From the NCBI GenBank assembly GCA_021521415.1, contig JAIQDT010000061.1, positions 62,001 through 126,000 on the forward strand: a DNA stretch of 64,000 nucleotides, read 5' to 3'. Source of the DNA: Bidens hawaiensis. Lineage: Eukaryota > Streptophyta > Magnoliopsida > Asterales > Asteraceae. Below are positions 12,023-23,800 of this stretch, one piece after another. Within the stretch, counting starts at the first letter, position 1. Each line of letters starts with the position of its first letter. The notes below the pieces were generated by a model. That model saw only the letters and a program-made list of their open reading frames with translations. It ran no database searches and was not told the origin of the DNA. Position numbers and translations under genes: made by a program.

Positions 12023-13018
12023 CAAAACACATGCAATGACCCGCGTTCGAACCCGGGTCCTCATGACCGCAGTGCACAGACTAAACCACTGGAACTAGCT
12101 TGACTACTGTTAATATAATGAGAATAAATATATATAAACACATATGCTAGTTCTCAATTCAAGAAAATGGTTCTGTGAGCGTTGATTAAAGCTTAGGGGT
12201 TTTGCTCAGTGGTTAAACGCCGTTAAAAATCATAAATGGATTACCTGTTAGTGACTTTGTATCGCTGGAAAGGTACTCACCGGAAAACAGAAGCTTGAGC
12301 TTAAGATTACGACTAGATTAGAGTATTTTAGAGAGAATGAAGGTTGTAAGCGAGTTGTAATGAAGCCTAGGTCCCTATTTATACAACTAATTGGAGCGTC
12401 TACGCGTCAAATCTGTTAATTGATTTTCCGAAAATTCCAGCGTCCATTACGGGATTGATTCATGGATTCAAGACGTTATAACTTAATTATATACTAATTA
12501 TTCGGGTCAAACGAGTTGATTATGGGTTGTTATAAGCATTGTCGGCGCCACTGCCGTCGCCGGGCAGTGGCCAGAAAGGCTGTTAACCGGGAAAACGGGG
12601 TGGGTCTTGGGCTGGGTTGATTTGATATAACAACTTTAATAGAATGACATAAATGGCCCCTGAAGTTTCTAATTGCTTTAAACTGAAATTAATTTATAAT
12701 TACACTTTGAACCTTCAACTTTGGAATATTATAATTAATGAAATGAAAGTTAATATATTTGGATATTATATTATACCCGTAAAGTTTGTGAATTGCTTAA
12801 ATTTATTAAACATTTTAAATCCCGGAGTTTCGATAACCGAAATGAAAACAAGAAACGGACGAGCGATAAACTTAAATCCTCATGGATATTATATTTATGA
12901 TGAATGTTAAACAAAATTATAATGAAACGACGAAACGGTTCGGTTCAGTGAGTACGAATAAATAAAGATACTAAAATGACGAGGGTCCCATAGAAAGCGT
13001 GCAACGAAAATTAATAAC

Positions 13019-13053
<35 letters not shown>

Positions 13054-13107
13054 AAAAACCGAAAATTTAAATGGGTCGGATTTACGGGTTTGAAATGTAA
13101 CGAATGA
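10616..13107 (-). mobile_element. LTR (probably solo), minus orientation, TSD GTAGC, inside copia I 3' LTR
   Basis: The left end TGTAACACCCCGG resembles the left ends at 25404, 29191 and 34673, which at 34673 is proven to be the 3' end of a minus-oriented LTR. GTAGC occurs at 10611-10615 and again at 13108-13112, and the flanks join naturally as copia LTR sequence. The right terminus reads CGAATGA rather than a canonical CA, so that end may be mutated. The body is AT-rich without pol motifs. It carries (AT)n runs at about 11989-12022 and 13023-13052 and a tRNA-like patch at 12041-12110. Confidence 0.55.
12041..12110 (-). repeat. tRNA-like (SINE-like) patch with box A and box B
   Basis: The minus strand contains GGGTTCGAACGCGGGT, a good polymerase III box B / T-arm, preceded by a box-A-like TGGTTTAGTCTGTGCACTG. 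The spacing suits a tRNA-derived SINE head or tRNA pseudogene. I cannot fold a full cloverleaf and see no SINE tail, so this is not called as a tRNA. Confidence 0.4.
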
Positions 13108-13349
13108 GTAGCTCACATGCATGTTTTATGGTTTCATGTGTTGGTAAGTATGTATTTAGTATTTGGATCCGGGTTTGGGTTTTGCATGTATTATATTTGT
13201 TTTATACTCTTAAAATTAACAAGATTTAAAACATATTTTTGCTGCATTTTTCATAAAAATGTGATTTTATGACTTTGATAATCTTGTTAAAACCGAACAT
13301 AAGTATGGCACAGATCCCTTATACATTTCACTATGGAAGGCCTATTTAT

Positions 13350-13590
13350 AGGCATGTCTCATTCGTTAGAACTGTAGTAACGAATGAGCCATCTCATTCG
13401 CTAACTATACTAACGAATAAGCTCTTTCCATAGCCATTCTCTAAACATCCTTAGTGAATGGGTATACTTTAACGATTGAGCCTCCATTCATTACATTGTA
13501 GTAACGAATGGGCTCTTACATTAACAAATAGCCCTAGTCTTTAACGAATGAGGCCTCATTCGCTAAACATGCTTAGCGAATGAACCTTTA
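13350..13590 (+). repeat. Array of inverted CATTCGTTA / TAACGAATG hairpins in the copia I LTR
   Basis: The heptamer-like core CGAATGA and its complement recur about ten times in alternating orientation. Clear cases are an 11-bp perfect stem CTCATTCGTTA (13358-13368) with TAACGAATGAG (13378-13388), an 18-bp perfect palindrome CGAATGAGGCCTCATTCG (13545-13562), and TTCGCTAA-acatgc-TTAGCGAA (about 13559-13580). Confidence 0.75.
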
Positions 13591-15120
13591 TACATTAAGT
13601 GTAAAGACTAAACTACCCCTATCCTATTCGAACAGCTGCGGACACCAAATCCGTGCACTTACAACATCACAGACCCTAAGGTATCACATCTAAATTGATC
13701 AATCTTATGCATGTTTAAATTCATATAAACATAGTTTGATTATATAAAATCACTTCTAACCATGCAAAAATCCTAAAAATAGTCTAAAAACATGGTTTGA
13801 TCCTACACATGGTTAGGAACCTGGTTTGAATATCTTTTTGGCCATAAACACGGATTAAAGGGTTTAAACGGCGTTTTTACGGTTCAAAACTTCGGTTTAG
13901 AACCCTAACCGAAACTCTAACTTTCATGGTTGATCTCTGGATGATACATGATTGGGTTGTAAAATAGGACCTGTACCTAGCTTACATAGAAGCACAAGAA
14001 CCCGGAAACTTGATTAAGAAAGCGAAAACGAACCAAAACCACAAAGGTAATACGATTAACTCGATTACAGGCTGATTAGGTTAAGTTTGTGATGTGCATA
14101 TTGTTAGGTCATGAAATGTTTTTGGGACATCAGGGACCATGTGATTGAGTCTCTGTCCATATTTGGTAATTTTTCGACTATCCGAGAATATTTGGCAAAT
14201 TTATTTTTAAATTGAAAATTTTATTTGGGAAAAATATCTAAAATGCTTGAAAAATTATGAATCTTTGTGGGGAACTCAAATTTTGTATATTATAATCGCA
14301 TATGAAGTTTGGGGTTATTTGGAAAACCTAAGTATGTTTTGTGGATTCGTGTTTATTCGAATTTTCATTGTAGTTTTTGGCTAGAAAAAGGTATTTGGAT
14401 TGATTGTTAGCTTTGGGAATTGTTATAGGTCGTTTTGGGATATATTTTGTTCACTCAGGAATTTTGTCGTTATTTTTGGAAATCGTTTGGTATAAATGGA
14501 CGATTTTCGGTCTAAATATAGCAGATAAAATGAATTTTCATAAATTAATAAATGAGTAAATAATTCCAGGAATATTTTTATTAAAATCTGCATATTTTAA
14601 TTGATAAGTGTCTAAAATTTTATGATCTAATGATTAACGGATAATTAATTATGCTAATTTGAAGATTAAACAAATTCAATTCTAACGAAAACTGTCAAGT
14701 TCGTGATTAACGAACCTGTTGGAATATCAGAACATAAAGAATGATCACAAATCATATTTTCGGATTAATTAGGTAAAAACGAACTTTCTGAGAGAAATCT
14801 GGACAATTTGGATAGATTGTGCACGTTTTTCTCCTAATCAAACTGAATAAACGGAAACGAGACTCGTAGAGAATCCGGACCCCTAAATTGTGATGTTTCT
14901 TTATTACTTAATCATTTTATCAAACAACACGTTTACCTAAGCTTACATACCTATAACTGTTTTCCAAACCCATAAACGAGCAACTTGGCCCAGCTGGTAA
15001 AACAGGGAAACTGAGCCATGTTCGATTTTAAACATTAGATATTGAACAACATCACAATCTAAGCCTATTGACACTTTCTAGGTGTTACAGCCACACCTAG
15101 ACTAGCTATACAGCCCAGAT

Positions 15121-15172
15121 TAGTATAAATATTATAATATTATTAAAATATTAATATTATTATAATATTGAC
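15121..15172 (+). repeat. AT-rich imperfect palindrome in gypsy LTR
   Basis: A run made only of A and T with arms AATATTATAATA / TATTATAATATT can fold on itself. The same block is kept in the solo LTR at about 60265-60303 but is deleted from the gypsy III 3' LTR. Confidence 0.6.
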
Positions 15173-15620
15173 TATAGAGACTAGTGATAGCAATGGAAAC
15201 GAACCCTGAGCTGACCTCGCACTGAGTGCCTACAAAACCGAGAGTTTCATGACCCCACTCTTTAAACTATTTTACAAACTTTTGGGGTGAAAAGCATATT
15301 TATACACATTATCTATCAGAAAACGATTCAAGATATAAATTATCTGAACATTTATATATGAAAGGTCCCTACAAACATAATGATTAACTACGTGCTGATG
15401 AAAGGTAATTATTATCGTTGATTGACATATTGGGTGGATATAGCAATGACTAAACATAATGAAATTACACATGACAAAATGTTTATACAAACACGTTATG
15501 TAATGTTAAACATAACGAATTTGGGAATTAACGTGGTCTTTAATGGCCATGGGGATAACGTGGTCTTTGATGATCATGGGGCTATTGTGGGCAGAAGGGG
15601 GGGGGGGGGCGCAATAGTAA

Positions 15621-15820
15621 CAAACTAAAGTTGAGTATGGCCTATGAGCCAAGTTCTGCTGCAACTTAATAAACTAAAGTTGAGTATGGCCTATGAGCCA
15701 AGTTCTGCCGCAACTTAATAAGCTACTATTGAGTATGGCCTATGAGCCAAGTTCTGCTGCAACTTAATAAACTACTGTTGAATATGGCCTATGAGCCAAA
15801 TTCTGCTGCAACGAAATAAA
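15621..15820 (+). repeat. 49-bp tandem repeat, four copies, in gypsy III 5' LTR
   Basis: The phrase GAGTATGGCCTATGAGCCAA (GAATATGG in the last copy) recurs at 15633, 15682, 15731 and 15780, an exact 49-bp period, and is followed by one diverged partial unit. The 3' LTR keeps only two copies (about 23527 and 23576), so copy number changed after insertion. Confidence 0.92.
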
Positions 15821-16573
15821 CTAACTTGATTATGGTCTGAATGCCAAGAAAATAATGTGATTATGCACATCGTGGGAGGAAGCGGAGCCATAGTGATTGA
15901 TGATACGTTAGATATACTATACGTGTATATGTATATGTATATGTATAATATATATATATATATATATACATATATAAATTATGTGTAATGGTTGACCTTA
16001 AGTGGAACCGTTGTGGCCAGAAAAAGGGGGGCCACAGTGGTTGGTTTTTCGTAGAAAATGAAGGCACGTAGTACGAACGAACAGTCACGATTTATCGTAA
16101 TTTCGAACTTATATTAGAAATTTACATGCATACATATGCACATACAAAGACACAGATGTAGATACACAAACATAAATACATTTTCTTACATACGCGCGCA
16201 CATACATACTGTGACTGTGTGGTACGCATAACTGATTTCGTTAAAAATTACGAAACTCTCCAACTATTCGTAGTTGACCTGTTTTTAATATGCTTTCAGG
16301 TATTCAGAAAAGTGGTGTAAAGTGCTTATGTGCTATCTGTTTGGGTTGTGATCGATGCTATGTAAACTGGTACAAGCATTCGAGTTAGAAGTGAAGTAGT
16401 TGAAGAACTAGTTTTGATTGTATCACCTAGTTTGTAAAAGATGTTAGAATAATGTCAAATGTTGTAAATTAGTTAATAATGTTTCTTTATGAACAATGCA
16501 CTTGATATCAGTTGTGTCTGCTACGTTACCGTTTTATGTTACCGCAAATCGCTTAACGGGGTGTGATAGAAGT

Positions 16574-16587
16574 TTGTATCAGAGCCA
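16574..16587 (+). other. Primer binding site of gypsy III (one mismatch)
   Basis: It reads TTGTATCAGAGCCA, one base from the tRNA-Met-type TGGTATCAGAGCCA, five bases after the LTR end. Confidence 0.85.
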
Positions 16588-17548
16588 TTAGTTATACAGG
16601 ATTAGGTTATCCCTTAGGATACCTATAATATAACCGTAGGCTCGATTATCACCGGGAAAATTAATAATAAGTAACGATATATACTGATGGATGCCGGGAT
16701 GAACTCCTTGGGCAAGTGAGCTATTACGGTCCGAAACGTAATAACAGACTAGCTTGTATGAGGGAATTTGGGGGAAGTCGCGGAACATGCCGATAGGTAA
16801 AAATGGCAACATATGTGTATAAAGGTTATGAGGATTATATATGTAACGTGCATACCTGCTTATCTGAAACAAGGTGTATGGATATGTGTGTGTACAGTAC
16901 TGTCGATAATATTAAATTTTATTGCAACAAAAATTATATTCGATTATAATCAATATTAATTCTTATTATGATTAAAATTTTAATATATTAAAACTAATAC
17001 TATATTTTATTATGACTGATATTATACCTTGTCATAACAAATAAAATAATTTATTTTTGTCTTAATTAATAATATCCCATACTCTGATCAAAGCCATAGG
17101 AAAATGTTATTTTATAACTAACTGTTACACCAAAGGATATCGAGAATGGGTAGCTTTATGACAAATGAGGAACTGATGTTGCCTGTAAACGAGAATACGA
17201 GAACGCTTAAATGAGTTCAAACTGAGTTTGGTGATATGACGGAACCACAAAGTGGCTTAATATGCAAGACCCTGGAAAGAACCGTGGGAAGTGTGACCTA
17301 TATACAATAATTTCAAAAGAATATATATAATACTTCTCAGCTTGGATCTAATCGTATCCTATATACTCGTTTTCAAATAGTAAACTAAACAGTTTTTCGT
17401 TCGTCTCTCCACTTTTGCTTTCCGAAAACAAACATTATTCCTAGGAAAATACCTAGTGATGAGTCCAATTTATCGAATTATAAATATAATAATCACATTA
17501 TTGAGTCCCCAATTCTATAACAGACCGTGACTACCAGTACATATAATG

Positions 17549-17653
17549 CATGGTTGTAAAAGTCGCTAGGCGGACTCTAGGTGGCCGACCGGGGAATTGA
17601 GTGTACTCGAAGTACTCGGGTATGGTAAATACAATGGAAATTTAATTTTTGAG

Positions 17654-17692
<39 letters not shown>

Positions 17693-18028
17693 AATCATCA
17701 TTAGTTTACCAATATTTATAACAAAATATGTGAATATCAATATAAATAAGAGAAATACATTTTTAAATGATAAATTATCCTAAAAATTGCTAATCACTGA
17801 TTAAAAAAATGATATTTGTTGTTTAATATTATAGAAATACGAATTATGTTTTATTTTTTAAGTCAAAATCGACACAAGTTCACTGACAAGATGTGATTCT
17901 GGCTGAGGTTAACCATATTTGATCGATTCTTAGTAACTAGGCGGAGTTAAAGAAACTCCCTCGGTGACATTCCTTGTAGCGAGTACTCCGAGACTACTCG
18001 GCCTTGTAAACCTACTTTTACAACATTG
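17549..18028. mobile_element. hAT-type MITE, 480 bp, 8-bp TSD ATATAATG
   Basis: The left end CATGGTTGTAAAAG (17549-17562) and the reverse complement of the right end, CAATGTTGTAAAAG (18015-18028), match at 12 of 14 bases. ATATAATG flanks both sides perfectly (17541-17548 and 18029-18036), the TSD length of hAT elements. The interior is non-coding and includes a (TA)n tract at about 17657-17689 and subterminal CTAGGCGGA-like motifs near both ends. It needs a hAT transposase in trans. Confidence 0.92.
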
Positions 18029-18060
18029 ATATAATGTACTAATGATATTTAAAAAAAAGA

Positions 18061-18117
<57 letters not shown>
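18061..18117. repeat. (AAT)n microsatellite
   Basis: About 19 uninterrupted trinucleotide units. Confidence 0.98.
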
Positions 18118-18942
18118 TCCCTTTACATATCACTAGTGCGACTGACTATGATGAACCTCTCTAACTAGCAAAACTCTTCAAATCATTTATGTACGAAAAC
18201 CTCCAACCTCTCCTACATTATATCATTCCAATCGGTTTATTATAGAAGAGAAACCTCATGCTCACGAGTCGATGACGTGCCCTGACTGGAATGGGACATA
18301 CTTACCCCTAACCAGTAAATTACAACTTGTAGTAAACCTGGCATGCTTACGGATACTGAATGACCTGGTGGAAGAATATATTCTATAGTCATATTTAACA
18401 ACATCCAGAGGTCAACTGGAATATACACGTGCATTCCCATTATAACACACTGATTAATTTCATAACGGACAGATATTTACTTACGGGAGACACCGAATGA
18501 AAGCAATTACCCAATGATGGGATCGTACCAGAATAATTATCGTACAAGTTGTGAACCTTTCATAATTGTTATAATGTGTACTTTGATAGATAAGGATAGT
18601 ACGGTATTATTGTGTATAGCCTTCGATACTCCATTCAAGCATCTGGTAGTGTGCTATGCTGATATGGAGAACGATTTGGATATTTCATTACAAACATTGA
18701 CCCTTATTGGGTTAAAATTACTTTTCACTAAGTGACGACTATCGATATATATATATATATATATATATACAAACTTTAGCCTTTGTTAGGCTAAATCTAT
18801 ATACTATCCGACTTGGGAACAGACCCACATGATACATACATGTTATTTGAAATACCTGATTGCTTGTTAATGTGATTCCTTTTGTGCTTAGTTGTGTAAA
18901 TAAATTGTTGTTAATTGTGGTATAACTGGTTATTGTTATAGA

Positions 18943-20284
18943 ATGGCCCCGAAGAAAGTAAACACCACATTGTCTGAGGTAGAAGTAGCCGAGATGATTA
19001 CTCGAAAAATACAGACAGTACTTCCAACAATAGCGGCACAATTCGCTGCTGGTGTTAATACAACTATGAATACAAATCAAATACCGAACACTAATGCGGG
19101 CATGAATACTAATCCCCCGAAAAATACAAATACAACTGCAAATGCTCCCCCGATAAATACTAACACTGTCACAATTAATACTCCCCCGTTGAATATTAAT
19201 GCTACTGTTAATAATAATCCCCCACCGAACTTGAACAATGGTCGTAATAACCCAAATCCCCCACAACACGGATATCCACTTAAGAACTTCAAGTTATGTA
19301 AACCTATAGATCTTAGTGGTACTGAAGAACCAAATGGACTGGTAAGTGGATCGAAAAGACTTAATCAATCATTAATATCACTAACTGTCCACCAGATTCT
19401 ATTGTCAAATTTTCTATCTCTATGTTTGTGGACCACGCGCCAATGTGGTGGAATACTGTTGTGCAAATTCGGGGATAAGAGGAAACCAATTGTATGTATT
19501 GGGCAGAACTTAAATATCTTAAGATAGAACACTTTTGTCCGATAAATGAAATTCAGAAATTAGACCAAGAACTTTGGAATCTAGAAATGAAGGGAGAAGA
19601 TCATTTGGGGTACACCCACCCCTTTAACGAACTGGCCCGTCTAGTTTCATGGTTAGTTACCTCAGAAACTAAACGTACCGAACGCTACATTTGGGGTTTA
19701 GCCCCCGAAGTCAGGATTCTGGTTAATTCAACTAGCCCCGTAACTTTCGAAAATTCCGTGTTACAAGCCGGCATTGTAACTTCTGATTTGGGTAGAAGTG
19801 ATATGCTGAGAATGCCCGTGGAATCGTCAGGTACAAAATGAGCCGAGTATGGGACGAGAGTACAAGGAAGACAACCGAATAAACGTGCGCGCCCTACAAT
19901 ACAAAATTACACTATGATCAGTTCCGATGTGAAGCAAGATAAGTATAACGGGCCTTTGCCAAGGTGTGGGGAATGTGGTTATCATCATGTTGGTGAATGT
20001 TAGACCAATGTATGTCACAAATGTTGGAAGGTGGGGTACTATGCCCGAATTGTAGAACCATTATAAATACTATAAAACAACCAACCCAATTTCATAATTT
20101 ACAGCTACCCCGACCTCAACCAATCCGACAACAACCAACCTACAAAAACAAACTCATATTAAACCGTTACGCCTGTTATGAATGTGGTAGTGTAGAACAC
20201 ATCAAAAAAGACTGCCCTAAATGGAATCCAATTGCAATGGGGAGACAAACGCAAGGACCGGAATCGACGTCCAAATTGACTTGA
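18943..20284 (+). pseudogene. gag of gypsy III, frameshifted
   Basis: It starts MAPKKVNTTLSEVEVAEM at 18943, followed by an Asn/Thr/Pro-rich linker (longer than in gypsy I) and the gag core. The frame is lost just after LV near 19343. The family phrase [11 protein letters not shown] reappears in another frame near 19450, and the core resumes at 19494 (ELKYLKIEHF...WNLEMKGEDH) to about 19841. Further on are a damaged knuckle region, a stop at 20001-20003 after HHVGEC, and a final CCHC knuckle CYECGSVEHIKKDC near 20180-20220. Several frameshifts and stops make it clearly non-functional. Confidence 0.88.
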
Positions 20285-21391
20285 GGTCACGTATTGTGAA
20301 TAAATCAGATAGAGCAAGTGTTGTAATAGGTACGTTCTTAGTTCTGCCTAATATACTTTAGTTTTATTCAATACGGACACTGCTAGACGTTTCGTTCCTA
20401 CAAAATATTACCTTGGAAAAATATACCGGCTTGTAAAATAATAAATCCTTATACTATAGAAACCACCAAAGGTAGGAGGACTATAAATACTAACTATACT
20501 ATCCGTAAAACTGCCCTCTTAACCTAAACAGCTAGCTATTCCCTGTCAATGCACTCCCCGTGGAAGTGAGTTCAATCGGAAGTTGTATAGAGAGATAGAA
20601 CTGTTATAATACCTCTTCTAGATAAAGAAGTGATCCAGTTTACGAAACAAAACCTAGTACCCTAATGCCTTTCATATTCCCGTCTTAAATTATATATTAT
20701 AACAGTTACATCAAAGAATTCATGTAGACCCCAATGAGAGGAAAACTTTTTAGTATTACTTAAATTTTGTCATCCTAATTCAAAAAGGACCAACATTATG
20801 AATGGAAATGAAACGAAGTAATATCATATACCCCCCCAATGACTAAGCATGAATGAGAAGAACTATACTATCCGTGACCAAAAATATGGAAAGATTGCTT
20901 TTATACCCAATAGCTGGGGCATTACTTATATACTACAAATAGTACGAGTTACATACACTGCAAAAACCTACGAGTTATAAGTAACCAAAATAAGTTAATT
21001 GGAGGCAATGGAGATTGGGCAGAATTGTTAAACAAGTTAATTGGAAGTTAACCCCGTAGCGTATTAAACAAAATTATTTCACTCCCGATATTTTATATAT
21101 ATCGAATCAAAATGAGTGCCTTACTGACAGGGCGGAAGTAGTACCACCTGAAAACTTGTATACAACTAAACTCTATAAAGGAACCTATGAAAATGTTGAA
21201 TAGGGAAAAAGCAGACAGTTTTGACCCAATAAAATTTCATTAAATAAAGTTCGATTGAATCCACAACGAGGAATCAAACGTGTTGGAAACAGAATAACGA
21301 ATTTCGAAACAAATATTTATAAAACATTTCCCTAAAGGGGCATATTTGGTATATTGAATTTCGGGGACAAAAGTTCTTAACTTGGGGAGAA
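20285..21391 (+). pseudogene. Pol remnant and polypurine tract of gypsy III
   Basis: Immediately after gag a worn protease start is visible (VIGTFLV near 20320, then a broken aspartate-centred motif near 20370). RT, RNase H and most of integrase are absent or unrecognisable, since this 1.1 kb is far too short for pol. The last ~200 bp before the LTR may be the integrase C-terminus, but I am unsure. It ends with the PPT TTGGGGAGAA at 21382-21391. Confidence 0.6.
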
Positions 21392-23719
21392 TGTGACATT
21401 CGCGACAAAATCGAGTATGCCTTACTATTTCTTTATCGAATAAGCGATTAATCGCTTATTGCGTATCGAACAAACGAATAACCGAACGGGTCTGGTTAAG
21501 ACCCTGATATCCCAAGGGGCTATCTATTAGTGATACACGTTTAATATAAGCCATCATATTGATATTATGGCCTTGGTACAATAGCAAACCAGTTAAAGGA
21601 AAACATGCTCGTTTAACTACTCGCTATGAACTTAAACGCGAGAGATTGTTCCGAAACAAGCATTGTATCATCCGTTAGGCCAAAAAAGATTTATTAAACA
21701 CTTTTTGGGGATGTTATAAGCGATTCGGGAAAATATTTTCTATTTTTACAAAAAATAGTATGTTTTCCTAAATTTACAATAAATTAGCCGAAAAACACTC
21801 GTTTTCGCACTATTTGTCGTACCCGATATGTTTTTCTCGTCAAAACCAAACCCGTAATAAACTTGGACTCAGGATTTCACGTTCGGGCACGAAAAACGAG
21901 ACTAGTGGGCCAAAATTGGGCCCAAAGGGGGCCCAATAAGCCTAGCCCGCCAAAGTTTAAAAAAAATACCTTTAATATTATTATATTATTGTTTTAATAT
22001 AAATAAACAAGAATGAGATATTTTAAACCAATTCTTCTTCTAACTTATGGACTCTAAGCTCAGCTCTTGTTCTTACTTCACACACATCACAAACCCTAAG
22101 GTATCACATCTAAATTGATCAATCTTTTGCATGTTTAATCGTGTTTAAATTCAAATAAACATAGTTTGATTATATAAAATCACTTCTAACCATGCAAAAA
22201 TCCTAAAATTGGTTCAAAAACATTGTTTGATCCTACACATGGTTAGGAACCTGGTTTGAATAGTTTTATGGCCATAAACACGGATTAGAGGGTTTAAACG
22301 GCGTTTTTACGGTTCAAAAGTTCAGTTTAGAACCCTAACCGAAACTCTAACTTTCATGGCTGATCTCTTCATGATACATGCTTGGGTTGTGATATAGGAC
22401 CTGTACCTAGCTTACATAGAAGCACAAGAACCCGGAAACTTGATTAAGAAAGCGAAAACGAACCAAAACCGCAAAGGTAATACGATTTACTCGATTACAA
22501 GCTGTAGGTTAAGATTGTGATGTGCATATTGTAAGGCCATGAAATGTTTTAGGGACATCAGGGACCATGTGATTGAGTCCTTATCCAAATTTGGTAATTT
22601 TTCGACTATCCGAGAATATTTAGCGAATTTTTTACCGAATTGGAAATTTTATTTGGGAAAAATATCTAAAATGTTTGAAAACGTATGAAACTTTGTGGGA
22701 AACTCAAATTTTGTATATTATAATCACATATGAAGTTTGGGGATATTTGGAAAAGCCTAAGTATGTTTAGTGGATTCGTGTTTAATCGAATTTTCATTGT
22801 AGTTTTTGGCTAGAAAAATGTATTTGGTTTGATTGTTAGCTTCGAGAATTATTACAGGTTGTTTTGGGATATATTTTGTTCACTCAGGAATTTTGTCGGA
22901 ATTTTTGGAAATCGTTTGGTATAAACGGACAATTTTCGGGCTAAATATAGAAGATAAAATAAATTTTTATAAATTAATAATTGAGTAAATAATTCCAAGA
23001 ATATTTTTATAAAAATTTGAATATTTTAATTGATAAGTGTCTAAAATTTTATGATCTAATGATTAACGGATAATTAATTATGCTAATTTGAAAATTAAAC
23101 AAATTCAATTTTGACGAAAACCGGCAAGTTCGTGATTAACGAACCTATTGGAATATCAGAACATAAAGAATGATCAAAAATCATATTTTTGGATTAATTG
23201 GTAAAAAAGAACTTTTTGTGAGAAATCCGGACAATTTGGATAGATTGTGCGCACTTTTCTCCTAATCAAACTAAATAAACAAAACGAGGCTCGTAGCGAA
23301 TCCAGACCCCTAAATTGTGATCTTTCTTTATAACTTAATCATTTTATCAACCAAAACGTTTACCAAAGTTTACATCCCCATAACTGTTTTCCAAAATCAT
23401 AAACGAGCAACTTGGCCCATCTGGTAAAATAATGTAGTTTGTAATGCCCATGGGGATAGCGTGGTCTGTGATGATCATGGGGCTATTGTGGGCGGAAGGG
23501 GGGCCACAATAGTAACAAACTAAAGTTGAGTATGGTCTATGAGCCAAGTTCTTCTGCAACTTAATAAACTACAGTTGAGTATGGCCTATGAGCCAAGTTC
23601 TGCTGTAACTAAACAAACTAACTTGATTATGGCCTGAATGGCAAGAAAATAATGTTATTATGCATATCGTAAGCGAAAGGGGAGCCATAGTGATTGATGA
23701 TACGTGAGATATACTATAC

Positions 23720-23800
<81 letters not shown>

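Larger units (their letters stand above)
9900..13663 (+). repeat. 3' LTR of copia I, interrupted at 10616-13107
   Basis: It starts TGTTGGACTCGG immediately after the PPT and ends ...CCGTGCACTTACA at 13663. A TATA-like ATAAGATATAAAAAC lies near 10409. Removing the 10616-13107 insertion and one copy of GTAGC leaves about 1.27 kb. The right end abuts gypsy III LTR sequence (ACATCACAGACCCTAAGG), whose counterpart in the 3' LTR is at 22084, so copia I inserted into the gypsy III 5' LTR. Candidate TSD: ACATC (13664-13668). Confidence 0.72.
13664..16568 (+). repeat. 5' LTR of gypsy III (3' portion)
   Basis: It aligns by eye with 22084-24513, sharing long phrases such as TATCACATCTAAATTGATCA and the end CGCTTAACGGGGTGTGA. 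It ends TGTGATA at 16568 (CA mutated to TA). Relative to the 3' LTR it has about 500 extra bp around 15003-15530, including an AT-rich palindrome, and more copies of a 49-bp repeat. Confidence 0.85.
16588..18942 (+). other. Gypsy III leader, non-coding, with MITE insertion
   Basis: The first ~270 bp match the gypsy I leader. The rest is AT-rich and full of stops. It contains the 480-bp hAT MITE (17549-18028), an (AAT)n run at 18061-18117 and a (TA)n run at about 18745-18770. I could not find the extra ORF that gypsy I carries in this position. Confidence 0.6.

Noticed and set aside
12041..12110. Functional tRNA gene
   Set aside because: Box A and box B are recognisable on the minus strand, but I cannot complete acceptor and anticodon stems, and it sits inside an LTR; kept only as a tRNA-like/SINE-like patch.
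15621..15820. CRISPR-like array
   Set aside because: The 49-bp units are contiguous direct repeats without unique spacers, in a plant LTR.
17930..18133. Tyrosine-run ORF
   Set aside because: Product of the (AAT)n microsatellite read on the minus strand.
18739..19269. 176-codon minus-strand ORF
   Set aside because: Antisense shadow of the gypsy III gag start and its repetitive Asn/Thr/Pro codons.
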